Program-made: the position numbers and the translations under genes | Source of the DNA: an uncultured Bacteroidota bacterium | GTDB taxonomy: Bacteria; Bacteroidota; Bacteroidia; Flavobacteriales; Flavobacteriaceae | DNA length: 64,000 nucleotides | Direction of reading: 5' to 3' | Assembly (NCBI GenBank): GCA_903842575.1 | Contig: CAIMMM010000006.1 | Span: forward strand, 75,456-139,455 | The notes under the pieces: model-generated | Told to the model about the DNA's origin: nothing | Database searches by the model: none | The model's input: only the letters and a program-made list of their open reading frames with translations | Shown: piece by piece, positions 25,730-34,487 of the stretch | Numbering within the stretch: the first letter of the stretch is position 1 | Layout of the letters: each line of letters opens with the position of its first letter

Positions 25730-25761
25730 TGTGTAAATTTTAATACAAAGGTTTAACTTTG
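25730..25761 (+). promoter_or_regulatory. trpS promoter
   Basis: TGTG (25730-25733), 20 bases, then an exact -7 box TAACTTTG (25754-25761). The trpS ATG follows 17 bases later. Confidence 0.55.
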
Positions 25762-25778
25762 CCTTAAAATTTATTCCA

Positions 25779-26756
25779 ATGTCAAAAATATTAACGGGTA
25801 TTCAAAGTACAGGCACGCCGCATTTAGGAAATCTTTTGGGCGCCATAATTCCAGCTATTGAATTATCTGAAAAGCCAGCAAACGAATCGTTTTTATTCAT
25901 CGCCGATTTACATTCGATAACACAAATAAAAAACGGAAAGGAATTACGTCAAAACACCTACAGCACGGCTGCGGTATGGTTAGCATGTGGGCTGGATGTA
26001 GCTAAAGTTGTTTTTTATCGTCAATCGGATGTGGTCCAAACGGCTGAATTATCCTGGTATTTGAGTTGTTTTTTTCCTTACCAACGATTAACATTAGCCC
26101 ATTCTTTCAAAGATAAAGCCGATAGATTGGAAGACGTAAATGCAGGTTTGTTTTCATACCCCATGCTGATGGCTGCCGATATTTTACTGTATGACATCAA
26201 TTATGTTCCAGTTGGAAAAGACCAATTACAACACGTAGAAATCACTCGTGATGTGGCATCGCGTTTCAATCATCAAATGGGAGAAACCTTTGTAATTCCA
26301 GAATCGAAAGTTCAGGAAGACACTATGCTTGTTCCTGGAACCGATGGTCAAAAAATGAGTAAATCGCGTGGCAATATCATCAATATTTTTCTAGATGACA
26401 AAGCGTTGCGCAAGCAAATTATGAGCATTGAAACCGACAGCACACCATTGGAAGAACCTAAAAACCCTGATACTTGTAACGTTTTTGCCCTTTATAAATT
26501 GTTGGCCAACGAAGCGCAATTGCAAACCATGAAAACCAATTATGCCAACGCCAATAGCGATTTTGGTTATGGTCATGCCAAACAAGCCCTGTTTGAATTA
26601 ATCCTCGAAAAATTCAAAACCGAAAGAGAAAAATACAATTACTACATGAACCATCTTCCCGAAGTAGATGCCTTACTAAAACTAGGCGCTGCAAAAGCAA
26701 GTGTAATTGCTGATGGGGTTTTGCAACGAGTAAGAGAAAAATTGGGATTTGAATAA
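25779..26756 (+). CDS. trpS: Tryptophanyl-tRNA synthetase
   Basis: A 325-residue class I aminoacyl-tRNA synthetase that charges tRNA-Trp. The HIGH-equivalent is TGTPHLGN near the N-terminus, and KMSKS is present in GQKMSKSRGN. Length is normal for bacterial TrpRS. Its stop directly abuts the convergent dprA 3' end with no spacer, so termination must occur inside the neighbour. Confidence 0.97.
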   Translation: MSKILTGIQSTGTPHLGNLLGAIIPAIELSEKPANESFLFIADLHSITQIKNGKELRQNTYSTAAVWLACGLDVAKVVFYRQSDVVQTAELSWYLSCFFPYQRLTLAHSFKDKADRLEDVNAGLFSYPMLMAADILLYDINYVPVGKDQLQHVEITRDVASRFNHQMGETFVIPESKVQEDTMLVPGTDGQKMSKSRGNIINIFLDDKALRKQIMSIETDSTPLEEPKNPDTCNVFALYKLLANEAQLQTMKTNYANANSDFGYGHAKQALFELILEKFKTEREKYNYYMNHLPEVDALLKLGAAKASVIADGVLQRVREKLGFE

Positions 26757-27860
26757 CTATATTGACTCAAATAATTTCCCAGGCAAAGGTCTAATCACCC
26801 CTTTTAATTCCATGTTTAAAAGAATAGAGGAAATCCTGAAAATAGGAAAATCACATTCTAAGGCAATCACATCTAGCAATTGTTTTCCGTTTTTTTGAAG
26901 GTAGTCATAAATTTTTTGTTCGTCCATTTCAAGCGCAACAAACAGTTGTTTTTGGACGGACTTTGTTGCAATCTCTTCCAATTCCCAATTCAAAATATAC
27001 ACAATATCGGCAGCAGAAGTCAGTAAATTGGCGCGTTGGGTTTTGATTAAGTTATTACACCCCTGGCTATACTTGTCACTAATTCTTCCTGGTACTGCAA
27101 ATACATCTCTGTTGTAATCATTGGCAATCATGGCGGTAATTAAAGAACCTCCTTTTTCGGCAGATTCTATAACAATTGTCGCTTCACTCATACCGGCTAC
27201 AATGCGATTGCGACGCACAAAGTTTTCTTTATCGGGATTGGAATTACTCCAAAATTCGGTGAGAAAACCGCCATTTTCTTCCATTTTAGCGACATACTTT
27301 TTATGCGTTTTGGGATAAATCTGATTCAATCCATGTGCTAAAACACCTATGGTTTGCAAATTGTTATCCATCGCCGCTTGATGTGCTACGATATCTACGC
27401 CATAGGCAAATCCACTAACAATTATTGGATTGAAAACCGCTAAATCTTCAATGAGTTTTTTACAAAAATCCATACCATAGGAGGTAACTTGGCGCGTACC
27501 CACTATGCTTATCATCTTTCTGTTTTCAAAATTTATATTGCCTGAAGAAAAAAGCAAAACGGGTCCGTCAAAGCAATGTTTCAATCGATTAGGATAATTG
27601 GTGTCTTGGTAGTAAAAAACCGTTATTTTCTCGGATTCGATGTATTTTAGTTCTTGCTCCGCTTTTTCGAAAACAGTTTTATCTTTTAGATTATGAAGCA
27701 AAATTGAGCCAATTCCATCTATGGATTTTAAATAATTTGATTTAGATTTAAAAACAGCTTCGGCTGAACCACAATGATTTATGAGCTTTTTGGCAACAAT
27801 ATCGCCTACTCCTTCGATTTTTAATAACGCTAAAATGTGTAATAACTCTGTTGAATCCAC
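26757..27860 (-). CDS. dprA: DNA-processing protein DprA
   Basis: A 367-residue protein that binds incoming single-stranded DNA and loads RecA during natural transformation. An N-terminal helix-hairpin-helix-like region is followed by the Rossmann-like DprA fold with SIVGTRQVTSYG, VSGFAYGVDIVAHQAA and the RNRIVAGMSEATIVIE stretch. A winged-helix C-terminus (about 300-367) is also present. The start codon is GTG. It faces the divergent HU-SPOR gene 101 bases away. Confidence 0.95.
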   Translation of the reverse strand: MDSTELLHILALLKIEGVGDIVAKKLINHCGSAEAVFKSKSNYLKSIDGIGSILLHNLKDKTVFEKAEQELKYIESEKITVFYYQDTNYPNRLKHCFDGPVLLFSSGNINFENRKMISIVGTRQVTSYGMDFCKKLIEDLAVFNPIIVSGFAYGVDIVAHQAAMDNNLQTIGVLAHGLNQIYPKTHKKYVAKMEENGGFLTEFWSNSNPDKENFVRRNRIVAGMSEATIVIESAEKGGSLITAMIANDYNRDVFAVPGRISDKYSQGCNNLIKTQRANLLTSAADIVYILNWELEEIATKSVQKQLFVALEMDEQKIYDYLQKNGKQLLDVIALECDFPIFRISSILLNMELKGVIRPLPGKLFESI

Positions 27861-27926
27861 GTCTCTAATTTACTACACAAATTAATTGCTTTTTCTTGGA
27901 TTGTTAATAAATTATCTCATTATTTT

Positions 27927-27956
27927 TTTGCTGGTCGTAATGTTTTTCTAAATTTG
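27927..27956 (+). promoter_or_regulatory. Promoter of the HU-SPOR gene, close to the start codon
   Basis: TTTG (27927-27930), an 18-base spacer and an exact -7 box TAAATTTG (27949-27956). The ATG at 27962 lies only five bases beyond, so the mRNA should be leaderless or nearly so. Confidence 0.6.
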
Positions 27957-27961
27957 TTGCT

Positions 27962-28909
27962 ATGAAGATTGAAGACTCTATTTCCCAATTATTATACCGT
28001 TATCAATGTGTTACCGTTCCAGGATTTGGTGCTTTTCTGACCGAATTTCAGTCGGCGCAATTGCATGAAAGCTCCAATACCTTTTACCCACCCAAAAAAC
28101 TAATTTCCTTTAATCCTTATTTGAAAAACAATGACGGACTATTGGCCAACCATTTGGCACACGTAGAAAAAATTGGATACGAAGTTGCCGTAAATATTAT
28201 TCATGACCAAGTTACCACTTGGAAAAACAGCATTCAGGAATTGGGACCGTTTTCACTAAAAAACGTTGGGCAATTTTCATTAAATGCCGAAAGAAATTTA
28301 GTTTTTGTTCCTTTTGATCAATTGAATTATTTAAAGGAATCTTTTGGACTAGCTACTTATATTTCTCCTACTGTAAAACGCGAAAATGAAAAAGCTATAG
28401 TTGCAACTCAAGAGGAAGAAGAGGCACCAATACCTTTTATTGCAGAGAGAAAAAGTAATTATTCTTATTTAAAATATGCGGCGATTTTTGTGCTTTCAGT
28501 TGGAATTACCGGAAGTATTGGTTACAAATTGTATGATAATTATCTAACGCAAGTAGCTCAGGAAACACTAGTAGTAGAAACCAATGTTCAGAAAAAAGTA
28601 AATCAAAAAATTCAGGAAGCGACTTTTTTTATTGCCAATCCTTTGCCGGCGGTAACCTTGACTGTTGCCAATGAAAAAATGAATTATCATGTGGTTGCCG
28701 GTGCTTTTAGACAAGAAGCCAATGCCGAAAAAATATTTGAAAGCTTAACCAAATTGGGCTACAAAGCCCGAAGAATTGCGCCAAACAAACACGGTTTATT
28801 TCCCGTTTTATATGGAAGTTATGCCTCGCTTGCCGAAGCGCAAAAAGCGATGGACACCATTCAAAAAGTGCACAACCCCGAAGCGTGGTTGCTCATTGAA
28901 GAATTATAA
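27962..28909 (+). CDS. HU-CCDC81 and SPOR domain protein
   Basis: A 315-residue protein of a family typical of Bacteroidota. The N-terminal ~135 residues contain two HU-like domains (CCDC81 type; VPGFGAFLTEFQSA is diagnostic). A single helix lies at about 167-187. A C-terminal SPOR domain (about 236-315, with YHVVAGAFRQEANAEKI) binds septal peptidoglycan denuded of stem peptides. The layout links a cytoplasmic nucleic-acid-binding-like part with the division-site wall. Its exact role in division or chromosome placement is not established. Confidence 0.88.
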   Translation: MKIEDSISQLLYRYQCVTVPGFGAFLTEFQSAQLHESSNTFYPPKKLISFNPYLKNNDGLLANHLAHVEKIGYEVAVNIIHDQVTTWKNSIQELGPFSLKNVGQFSLNAERNLVFVPFDQLNYLKESFGLATYISPTVKRENEKAIVATQEEEEAPIPFIAERKSNYSYLKYAAIFVLSVGITGSIGYKLYDNYLTQVAQETLVVETNVQKKVNQKIQEATFFIANPLPAVTLTVANEKMNYHVVAGAFRQEANAEKIFESLTKLGYKARRIAPNKHGLFPVLYGSYASLAEAQKAMDTIQKVHNPEAWLLIEEL

Positions 28910-28950
28910 AATTTATCCCGAACTTCTCGCGATTTTTTATTTACAGTAAT

Positions 28951-28958
28951 TACCTTTG
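28951..28958 (+). promoter_or_regulatory. -7 box before the thioesterase gene
   Basis: TACCTTTG is an exact match to TAnnTTTG, ten bases before the ATG. The -33 element is not clear. Confidence 0.4.
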
Positions 28959-28968
28959 TAAAAAAGAT

Positions 28969-29478
28969 ATGACTCCAAAACATCCTTCGGAATCTTTGAC
29001 AATACTAACCGATTTAGTTTTGCCGAGCGAAACCAATCCCTTGAATAACCTTTTTGGCGGCGAATTATTAGCGCGTATGGACCGAGCTGCGAGTATAGCT
29101 GCACGAAGACATTCGCGTAGAATTACGGTTACGGCTTCGGTGAATCACGTGGCCTTTAATCGTGCTATTCCTCTTGGAAGTGTAGTTACTGTGGAAGCCA
29201 AAGTTTCCCGAAGTTTTAAAAGTTCCATGGAAATTTATTTGGATGTTTGGGTTGAAGACCGCGAATCGGGGATAAAAACCAAAGCCAACGAAGCCATTTA
29301 TACGTTTGTAGCCGTGGATGAAACTGGGCGTCCTGTGGAAGTTCCCGCTATTGTTCCCGAAACCGAATTGGAAATCCAACGTTTTGATGGTGCTTTGCGC
29401 AGAAAACAATTGAGTTTGGTACTTGCCGGAAAATTAAATCCTCATGAAGCCACGGAATTGAAGGCGTTGTTTGTGTGA
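28969..29478 (+). CDS. Acyl-CoA thioesterase, hotdog fold
   Basis: A 169-residue single-hotdog thioesterase of the YciA/BACH type, which hydrolyses acyl-CoA to free acid and CoA. The signature NPLNNLFGGELLARMDRAA includes the catalytic Asn/Asp region, and VNHVAFNRAIPLGSVV follows. It has its own -7 box and is probably monocistronic. Chain-length preference cannot be read. Confidence 0.88.
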   Translation: MTPKHPSESLTILTDLVLPSETNPLNNLFGGELLARMDRAASIAARRHSRRITVTASVNHVAFNRAIPLGSVVTVEAKVSRSFKSSMEIYLDVWVEDRESGIKTKANEAIYTFVAVDETGRPVEVPAIVPETELEIQRFDGALRRKQLSLVLAGKLNPHEATELKALFV

Positions 29479-29561
29479 TATTATAAATTGAAGCACGGAT
29501 GAAATCCGCACTAACATTTTAACATCTCTACAACCCTAAATTTATTACTTCCAAATAAATC

Positions 29562-29768
29562 ATGAAAACAAAACTAATAATAATCATCCCACAAATAATT
29601 TTGCTGATATTCTTATACTTTAATGATTACTTTTTAACCTTGAATATTGGCGACACCTATTATTTAATAAGCTACTTCTACATAGCTCTACTCGTATTCA
29701 TAGTAATAGACATACTTCTCCTTGTAATAAAAAAGAAAAACCAATTAAATCTTAATAATTATGAATAA
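29562..29768 (+). CDS. Small two-helix membrane protein
   Basis: A 68-residue hydrophobic protein with two predicted helices (about 4-21 and 34-58) and a basic tail KKKNQLNLNNYE. No family was recognised. It overlaps the next small gene by eight bases (ATGAATAA), which suggests translational coupling and a joint function. Confidence 0.55.
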   Translation: MKTKLIIIIPQIILLIFLYFNDYFLTLNIGDTYYLISYFYIALLVFIVIDILLLVIKKKNQLNLNNYE

Positions 29769-29886
29769 AACAATTAATGATTTTAGTTTGGGTTTAGTAT
29801 TGTGGCAATTAGTATTGCTAACAGTATTTATTTGTCTTGTTTATTTTGCAATTAAAATTTACAAAAAAATAATGAGTAAAAAATAA
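29761..29886 (+). CDS. 41-residue membrane peptide resembling the ATP synthase b N-terminus
   Basis: ATG at 29761 to TAA at 29886 encodes 41 residues with one helix (about 11-34) and a basic tail. The start INDFSLGLVLWQLV resembles INDFSFGLFFWQTL, the N-terminus of the AtpF protein at 40204 in this window, and lacks the long cytoplasmic stalk. It overlaps the preceding small gene and is followed by a terminator. Role unknown. Confidence 0.55.
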   Translation: MNKTINDFSLGLVLWQLVLLTVFICLVYFAIKIYKKIMSKK

Positions 29887-29888
29887 TA

Positions 29889-29922
29889 GAAAACCACAAC
29901 CTTAAAAAGCTGTGGTTTTATT
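29889..29922. terminator. Terminator between small membrane genes and envC
   Basis: AAAACCACA pairs with TGTGGTTTT around a twelve-base loop. T-rich on the plus side and A-rich on the other, so it can serve both convergent units. Confidence 0.75.
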
Positions 29923-31182
29923 TTACATCGACAACCAACTCTGCGGATTGTTATACGTAGTATTTTGAAGAATTAAGAATTTCAAAATTGTTTTTCCGGT
30001 ATCGCCATTGGTTCTAATTTGTCCAATGTTTTGCTTTGCCGAGACTTTATCGCCTTTGCTTACATTTACTCTACTCAAGTTTTGATACACCGTGAAAAAA
30101 TCCCCGTGTTGAATCATTACGGCTTTGTTAACGGGAGAAATTACAATAACATTGGTTACTTCTCCGCCAAATACAGCACGCGCATTGGATCCGCCTTCCG
30201 TTGTGATTTCCAAACCGCTATTGTGCACTATTAATGTTTTATAAATGGGATGCGGTTGATCTCCAAATCCCAACGTGATGGCGCCTTTTTCAACGGGCCA
30301 TGGCAATCTTCCTTTGTTGGCTTTGAAGTTATTGGCAATCAATTGCCCTTCGGGAGTTAATACAATTTTTGTGGAGGATTCCGTTGCCTTTGTGGAAGCC
30401 GCTGTCACCGATTTTGGATTGGCTTTAGCATTGGCAGCCGCTGTTTTTTTATTGGCAGCCGCAATTGCTTCTCGAATTAATTTTTCAATCTGACGGTCGA
30501 TAGCTTTCTCTTCTTGTTGCTTTTTCTTGATTTCGGCTGTAATTTTTCCTTTGTCTTTCTTTATTTGATTGGCAATTTTTTCTTGCTCTTTTTTCTCTTT
30601 CTCTAGTTCTTGTTTTTCCTTTTCGTTCTCTACAATTAATTTTTCTTTTGCGGTTTTTTGAACTACAATTTTATTGGTATAGCCTGTTAATTGAAAGGAT
30701 TTACTTTTAATTTCATCGGCTTGCATTTTTCTATAACTGGCATATTGTTTCATGTATTGTGCCCGTTTATAGGCTTGCAGAAAATTTTCAGAAGATAACA
30801 AAAACATCGCTCGGCTTTGCTCTGAGCGACTTTTATAAGATTTAGAAATCATCTCGGCGTAGTCTTTTCTTAATTCATCTAAATCGCGATTGAGCTGGTT
30901 GATTTTTATTTGGTTAACGTAAATGTCATTCCCCAAAAGTTTGGTTTGCTTTTCGGTAGTTTGAATTAATTTTTCCTTTAATCCAATCTTGTCTTTCTGA
31001 ATAATCAATTGGGTAACAATGGATTTTTCTTTTTTCTTAACTGATTGTAACAGCTCTTCTTTTTCGCGAATTTCTTCTTGGATTTTGGCTTTCCGCTCCT
31101 CTAATTGTTGCTGACTTGGCGGTTGACTCCACATTTGTGATGTTATACAAATAAAAATCAACGTTAAAATGAATTTTGGCAT
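29923..31182 (-). CDS. EnvC-like murein hydrolase activator (degenerate M23)
   Basis: A 419-residue periplasmic protein. A signal peptide (about 1-19) precedes a long coiled coil (20-245, rich in K/E/Q), and a C-terminal LytM/M23 domain (about 300-419) follows. The zinc ligands are not conserved: the usual HxxxD region reads HNSGLEI and the final HxH is replaced by KFLIL. It therefore probably activates amidases in cell separation, like EnvC, without cutting peptidoglycan itself. It is the last gene of the flippase-dut operon, 12 bases after the DUF4292 gene. Confidence 0.88.
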   Translation of the reverse strand: MPKFILTLIFICITSQMWSQPPSQQQLEERKAKIQEEIREKEELLQSVKKKEKSIVTQLIIQKDKIGLKEKLIQTTEKQTKLLGNDIYVNQIKINQLNRDLDELRKDYAEMISKSYKSRSEQSRAMFLLSSENFLQAYKRAQYMKQYASYRKMQADEIKSKSFQLTGYTNKIVVQKTAKEKLIVENEKEKQELEKEKKEQEKIANQIKKDKGKITAEIKKKQQEEKAIDRQIEKLIREAIAAANKKTAAANAKANPKSVTAASTKATESSTKIVLTPEGQLIANNFKANKGRLPWPVEKGAITLGFGDQPHPIYKTLIVHNSGLEITTEGGSNARAVFGGEVTNVIVISPVNKAVMIQHGDFFTVYQNLSRVNVSKGDKVSAKQNIGQIRTNGDTGKTILKFLILQNTTYNNPQSWLSM

Positions 31183-31194
31183 ATTGTAATTTAT

Positions 31195-31992
31195 TTATAT
31201 CTTATCAATAAATATTCTTTCGTAACCTTCCGGAACGCTATAAGGGAAAGTAACTTCTTCGTTAAAAGTTACCGATCTATAATCAATTGAAATGTTTGTT
31301 TTATCCTTTTTCTGAATGGCATTAATGTCCAAATGGGAAGGCATTAATGTGTTTGAAAATTCTTGAAAGTTGGAATAGTTCACTTCAAACATTTGCTCTT
31401 TTTGTGCTTGAATTATTTGCTGATCTTTGAGTAAAAATTGATCTGGTTCGAAGAAAAAATATTTTTCAGTTATGCTATCGTTATTGCTGAGTTTGTACAT
31501 TTTATTAATAATATCGTTTGTAAAAACACTTTTGCTTAAATCGTCTATTGCTTCACCTATTAATAGGTTTTGGACTTTGTTAAAATCTAAATCCGTACCA
31601 AGCCATTGACTTAGAGACTGATAATCTCCTTCAAAATACGTGTTGTTTATTTTTTCATAATACTTGACTTTATCTGGCGTAATAAGCGCTTTTGCAACCG
31701 GAAATCCTAAAACCCTAATAATGACAAGTATCTTTTCGTCCTTCTTAATTTTTATTTCGGCACTAACGCTTTGGGAACTTTTCTCATCTCTATATTTAGC
31801 ACCTGCACTAATATTTAATGTTGAAAATCCCTTTTTATTTTTATAATTATTTTCAATAATCTTATTTGAAGTCAATTTTTTATTGGCACTGCCTTCGCTC
31901 GAAATTGCTTTTGCCTTACATGACACGAGCGTTAGCGCACTGGCGAACCAAAGTAAAAAAACTAATATTGATACTCCTAAACACTTTTTCAT
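31195..31992 (-). CDS. DUF4292 lipoprotein, LolB/LolA-like candidate
   Basis: A 265-residue lipoprotein with a signal ending near Cys26 (LTLVSCKAK). The body is DUF4292. The order of strands and the stretches VLGFPVAKALITPDKVKYYEKIN and YQSLSQWLGTDLDFNKVQNLLIGE resemble the half-barrel lipoprotein carriers LolA/LolB. It is therefore a candidate outer-membrane lipoprotein receptor or lipid carrier; this is inference. It lies between a TPR protein and the EnvC-like gene in an envelope operon. Confidence 0.75.
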   Translation of the reverse strand: MKKCLGVSILVFLLWFASALTLVSCKAKAISSEGSANKKLTSNKIIENNYKNKKGFSTLNISAGAKYRDEKSSQSVSAEIKIKKDEKILVIIRVLGFPVAKALITPDKVKYYEKINNTYFEGDYQSLSQWLGTDLDFNKVQNLLIGEAIDDLSKSVFTNDIINKMYKLSNNDSITEKYFFFEPDQFLLKDQQIIQAQKEQMFEVNYSNFQEFSNTLMPSHLDINAIQKKDKTNISIDYRSVTFNEEVTFPYSVPEGYERIFIDKI

Positions 31993-32022
31993 TTATGCTG
32001 ATTTTATTTCAGAATTTCCGTT

Positions 32023-33372
32023 TTATTTTTTTTGGCTTAATATTAAGTCGTTGGCTTTCGAAAAATACATTTCTTTCTTTTTCATATCACCCAAACCGCT
32101 ATATGCCTGTCCTAATTGTATGTTGAAATTAATTTCTAAAGCAATATCATCAACAATGAAATCAAGACCCGTTTCCAATACATCAACAGCTTTTTGGTAA
32201 TTCTCCATCTGATTATTTCCCAAACCTGCATAATAATAAAACTCTGGTTGTGTTGGAAAAAAAGGAATCAGGTTATCTGCTTTTTGTGAGAGAACATCAA
32301 ATTGTTGCTTTTCGGTATAGGATTGTAATAAAATAATTTGCGTTTCAATATCTTCTCTAGCGTTTTTTAAATGCATTTCAAAATACTTAATTGCTTTGTC
32401 CCATTCTTTTTTAGAAAAGAAAAATTTCCCTATTTCTTTAGCAACATCTATCTGCTTATCATTATCAAAATAGGCAATAGCTTTATCTAAATCGGGTTCA
32501 TATTTTGGATTGTTTTTAGTAAAAATTAAAAACTCATTTAATATTCTATGTTTAATCTTTTGATCTATTTTTTTGCTTGACAAAACAACGTTCATAGCTT
32601 TAACGGCATTGTCGCCATCATTATTGTCCAAATGAAATTTAAATAAACTCACTTGTGCCCAATCAGATGTTGGGATTGCTATTTCCAATTTTTTAGCAAC
32701 TTCTAATGCTTTTTCTTCTTGATTGCTCTGCGAATACAAAAATATCAGCGCAATATAGTTGGATTCTTCTTTTGGAAATTTTTTAATCTGCTCTATAAGA
32801 TTAAATTTTTCTACGCTTTGATATTTAGAATCTTGCATAATTTGTGCTTTATACAATTCTCTTTTCTCTGATTTCCCAACTTTTTCGTTCAATTCATTAA
32901 TAAGGTCTAATGCTTTATCAAATTGAAGTGTATTCATATAAAGTGATGTTAAATCTTCCTTATAATCGGCTTTAAATTCTACCAATTTTTGGACAATAAT
33001 TATGGCTTGATTGTAATCTTGCGTATCATAGCAAACATCATATATTCCAACCCATGCCCATTGATTTTTAGGGTCAATTTTTGTGGCTTTGTCAAAGAAT
33101 TCGTAGGCTCTTTTATAATCTTTTTGATATAGATAATTTTTACCCAACTCGAAACTAACAACGAAGTTATTGGGTTGTAAATCATCGCATTTTTGTAATG
33201 CTGTGATAGCGCGGTCATAGTTTTCCATGCCTTTTTGTTTCAATGATTCGAAAAAAGAATCCTGAAATTCATCATTTGCTAAAGCCACAGCATCGGGTTC
33301 GGTTTGAGCTAAAAGCAAATTGGAATTGCAAAGTTGAAAAGCAAAAAAGAAAAAGAAAACTATATTTTTCAT
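32023..33372 (-). CDS. Tetratricopeptide repeat protein, secreted
   Basis: A 449-residue protein with a Sec signal (about 1-22) followed by TPR repeats over nearly the whole length. Recognisable repeats include DRAITALQKCDDLQPNNFVV, YKRAYEFFDKATKIDPKN, WDKAIKYFEMHLKNAREDI and YQKAVDVLETGLDFI. TPR arrays bind partner proteins, so it is probably a periplasmic scaffold. It is in the same operon as DUF4292 and EnvC-like genes, with gaps of 18 and 30 bases. No specific partner is known. Confidence 0.82.
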   Translation of the reverse strand: MKNIVFFFFFAFQLCNSNLLLAQTEPDAVALANDEFQDSFFESLKQKGMENYDRAITALQKCDDLQPNNFVVSFELGKNYLYQKDYKRAYEFFDKATKIDPKNQWAWVGIYDVCYDTQDYNQAIIIVQKLVEFKADYKEDLTSLYMNTLQFDKALDLINELNEKVGKSEKRELYKAQIMQDSKYQSVEKFNLIEQIKKFPKEESNYIALIFLYSQSNQEEKALEVAKKLEIAIPTSDWAQVSLFKFHLDNNDGDNAVKAMNVVLSSKKIDQKIKHRILNEFLIFTKNNPKYEPDLDKAIAYFDNDKQIDVAKEIGKFFFSKKEWDKAIKYFEMHLKNAREDIETQIILLQSYTEKQQFDVLSQKADNLIPFFPTQPEFYYYAGLGNNQMENYQKAVDVLETGLDFIVDDIALEINFNIQLGQAYSGLGDMKKKEMYFSKANDLILSQKK

Positions 33373-33390
33373 TATTAAAACTTCAAATTA

Positions 33391-34401
33391 CTACTCTAAA
33401 ACAGAATAATCGCCAATACTAATACTTGTAAAATTCCCATCAAAACTCGCATGATTTCCTATCATAGCATTATCCAATGTGGCATTTTTAATGTGTGAGT
33501 GATTTTGCACCAAACTATTTTTTATGCTTGCGTTTTGAACATGACATCCATCGCCAAGCGATACATTTGGACCAACAGTAGCATTAATTAAAATTACATC
33601 TTTACCAATATAACATGGAGGAATAATCATTGCATTTTCTAATTTGACGTCATAATCCACTAGATGCTCCCCATCGTTGTGTAAAAAGCCCAACATTCTT
33701 GAGTTGGTTTCAACGGTTACATTTTTATTTCCACAGTCCATCCACTCATCAACTTTTCCTGGCACAAATTTCATGCCTTTTGCCATCATTTGTTTAATCC
33801 CATCATTAATTTGATATTCTCCGCCGTGTATAATGTTGTTGTCTAGCACTAATTGCAATTCGTTTTTCAATACCGTTACGTCTTTAAAGTAGTAAATACC
33901 AATTACGGCAAGGTCCGAAACATACGTTGTTGGTTTTTCTACCAATTCCACAATTTCGTTGGCATCGTTTAAATTGATTACGCCAAAAGCTTCTGGGTGT
34001 TCTACTTGTTTTACCCAAATAACACTATCGGCAGTTGTGTCTAAATCAAAATCGGCGCGAATTAAAGTATCGGCATAAGCAATAACTGCCGGACCGCTTA
34101 AAGAATCTTTGGCACACATAATCGCATGACCCGTCCCTAAAGCTTCATTTTGATAATAAATAGTTCCTTTAGCCCCCAATTTTTGAGCTATTGCAATTAA
34201 TTCTTCTTCTACTTTTTTACCAAAACTTTCATGAATAATAAAAGCTACTTCTTCAATATCCTGATTTAATACTCCGGCTATATCTTCAACTAATCGATGC
34301 ACAATGGGTTTTCCTGCAATGGGGATTAATGGTTTTGGGATAGTTAATGTGTGAGGACGAAGACGTGAGCCACGCCCAGCCATGGGTACTATTATTTTCA
34401 T
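33391..34401 (-). CDS. Sugar-1-phosphate nucleotidyltransferase
   Basis: A 336-residue enzyme with an N-terminal nucleotidyltransferase domain and a C-terminal left-handed beta-helix-like tail. The activation motif is PMAGRGSRLRPHTLTIPKPL, with the GxGxRxxPxTxxxPK pattern; EYQIND and the VEKP motif follow. It forms an NDP-sugar from NTP and a sugar phosphate. Glucose-1-P thymidylyl- or uridylyltransferase and mannose-1-P guanylyltransferase are all possible. It lies in the operon with a polysaccharide flippase, so it probably feeds surface glycan synthesis. Confidence 0.85.
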   Translation of the reverse strand: MKIIVPMAGRGSRLRPHTLTIPKPLIPIAGKPIVHRLVEDIAGVLNQDIEEVAFIIHESFGKKVEEELIAIAQKLGAKGTIYYQNEALGTGHAIMCAKDSLSGPAVIAYADTLIRADFDLDTTADSVIWVKQVEHPEAFGVINLNDANEIVELVEKPTTYVSDLAVIGIYYFKDVTVLKNELQLVLDNNIIHGGEYQINDGIKQMMAKGMKFVPGKVDEWMDCGNKNVTVETNSRMLGFLHNDGEHLVDYDVKLENAMIIPPCYIGKDVILINATVGPNVSLGDGCHVQNASIKNSLVQNHSHIKNATLDNAMIGNHASFDGNFTSISIGDYSVLE

Positions 34402-34432
34402 TTTTTTGTTTTTAACTGTTTCCTTGATTTAA

Positions 34433-34460
34433 GCACTTCGACTGCGCTCAGTGTGACAAA
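34433..34460. repeat. REP-like intergenic sequence
   Basis: CACTTCGACTGCGCTCAG followed by TGTGACA resembles a short palindromic sequence I know as dispersed in Flavobacteriia genomes. It fills the 86-base gap between dut and the nucleotidyltransferase gene. There is no second copy in this window, so repeat status is from memory and unproven here. Confidence 0.4.
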
Positions 34461-34487
34461 CTGTTTACTGAGACTGAAAACGGCCAA

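Noticed and set aside
29491-29510. CGGAT-GAA-ATCCG hairpin after the thioesterase gene
   Set aside because: Only five pairs and no T run; too weak for a terminator, and no second copy seen to call it a repeat.
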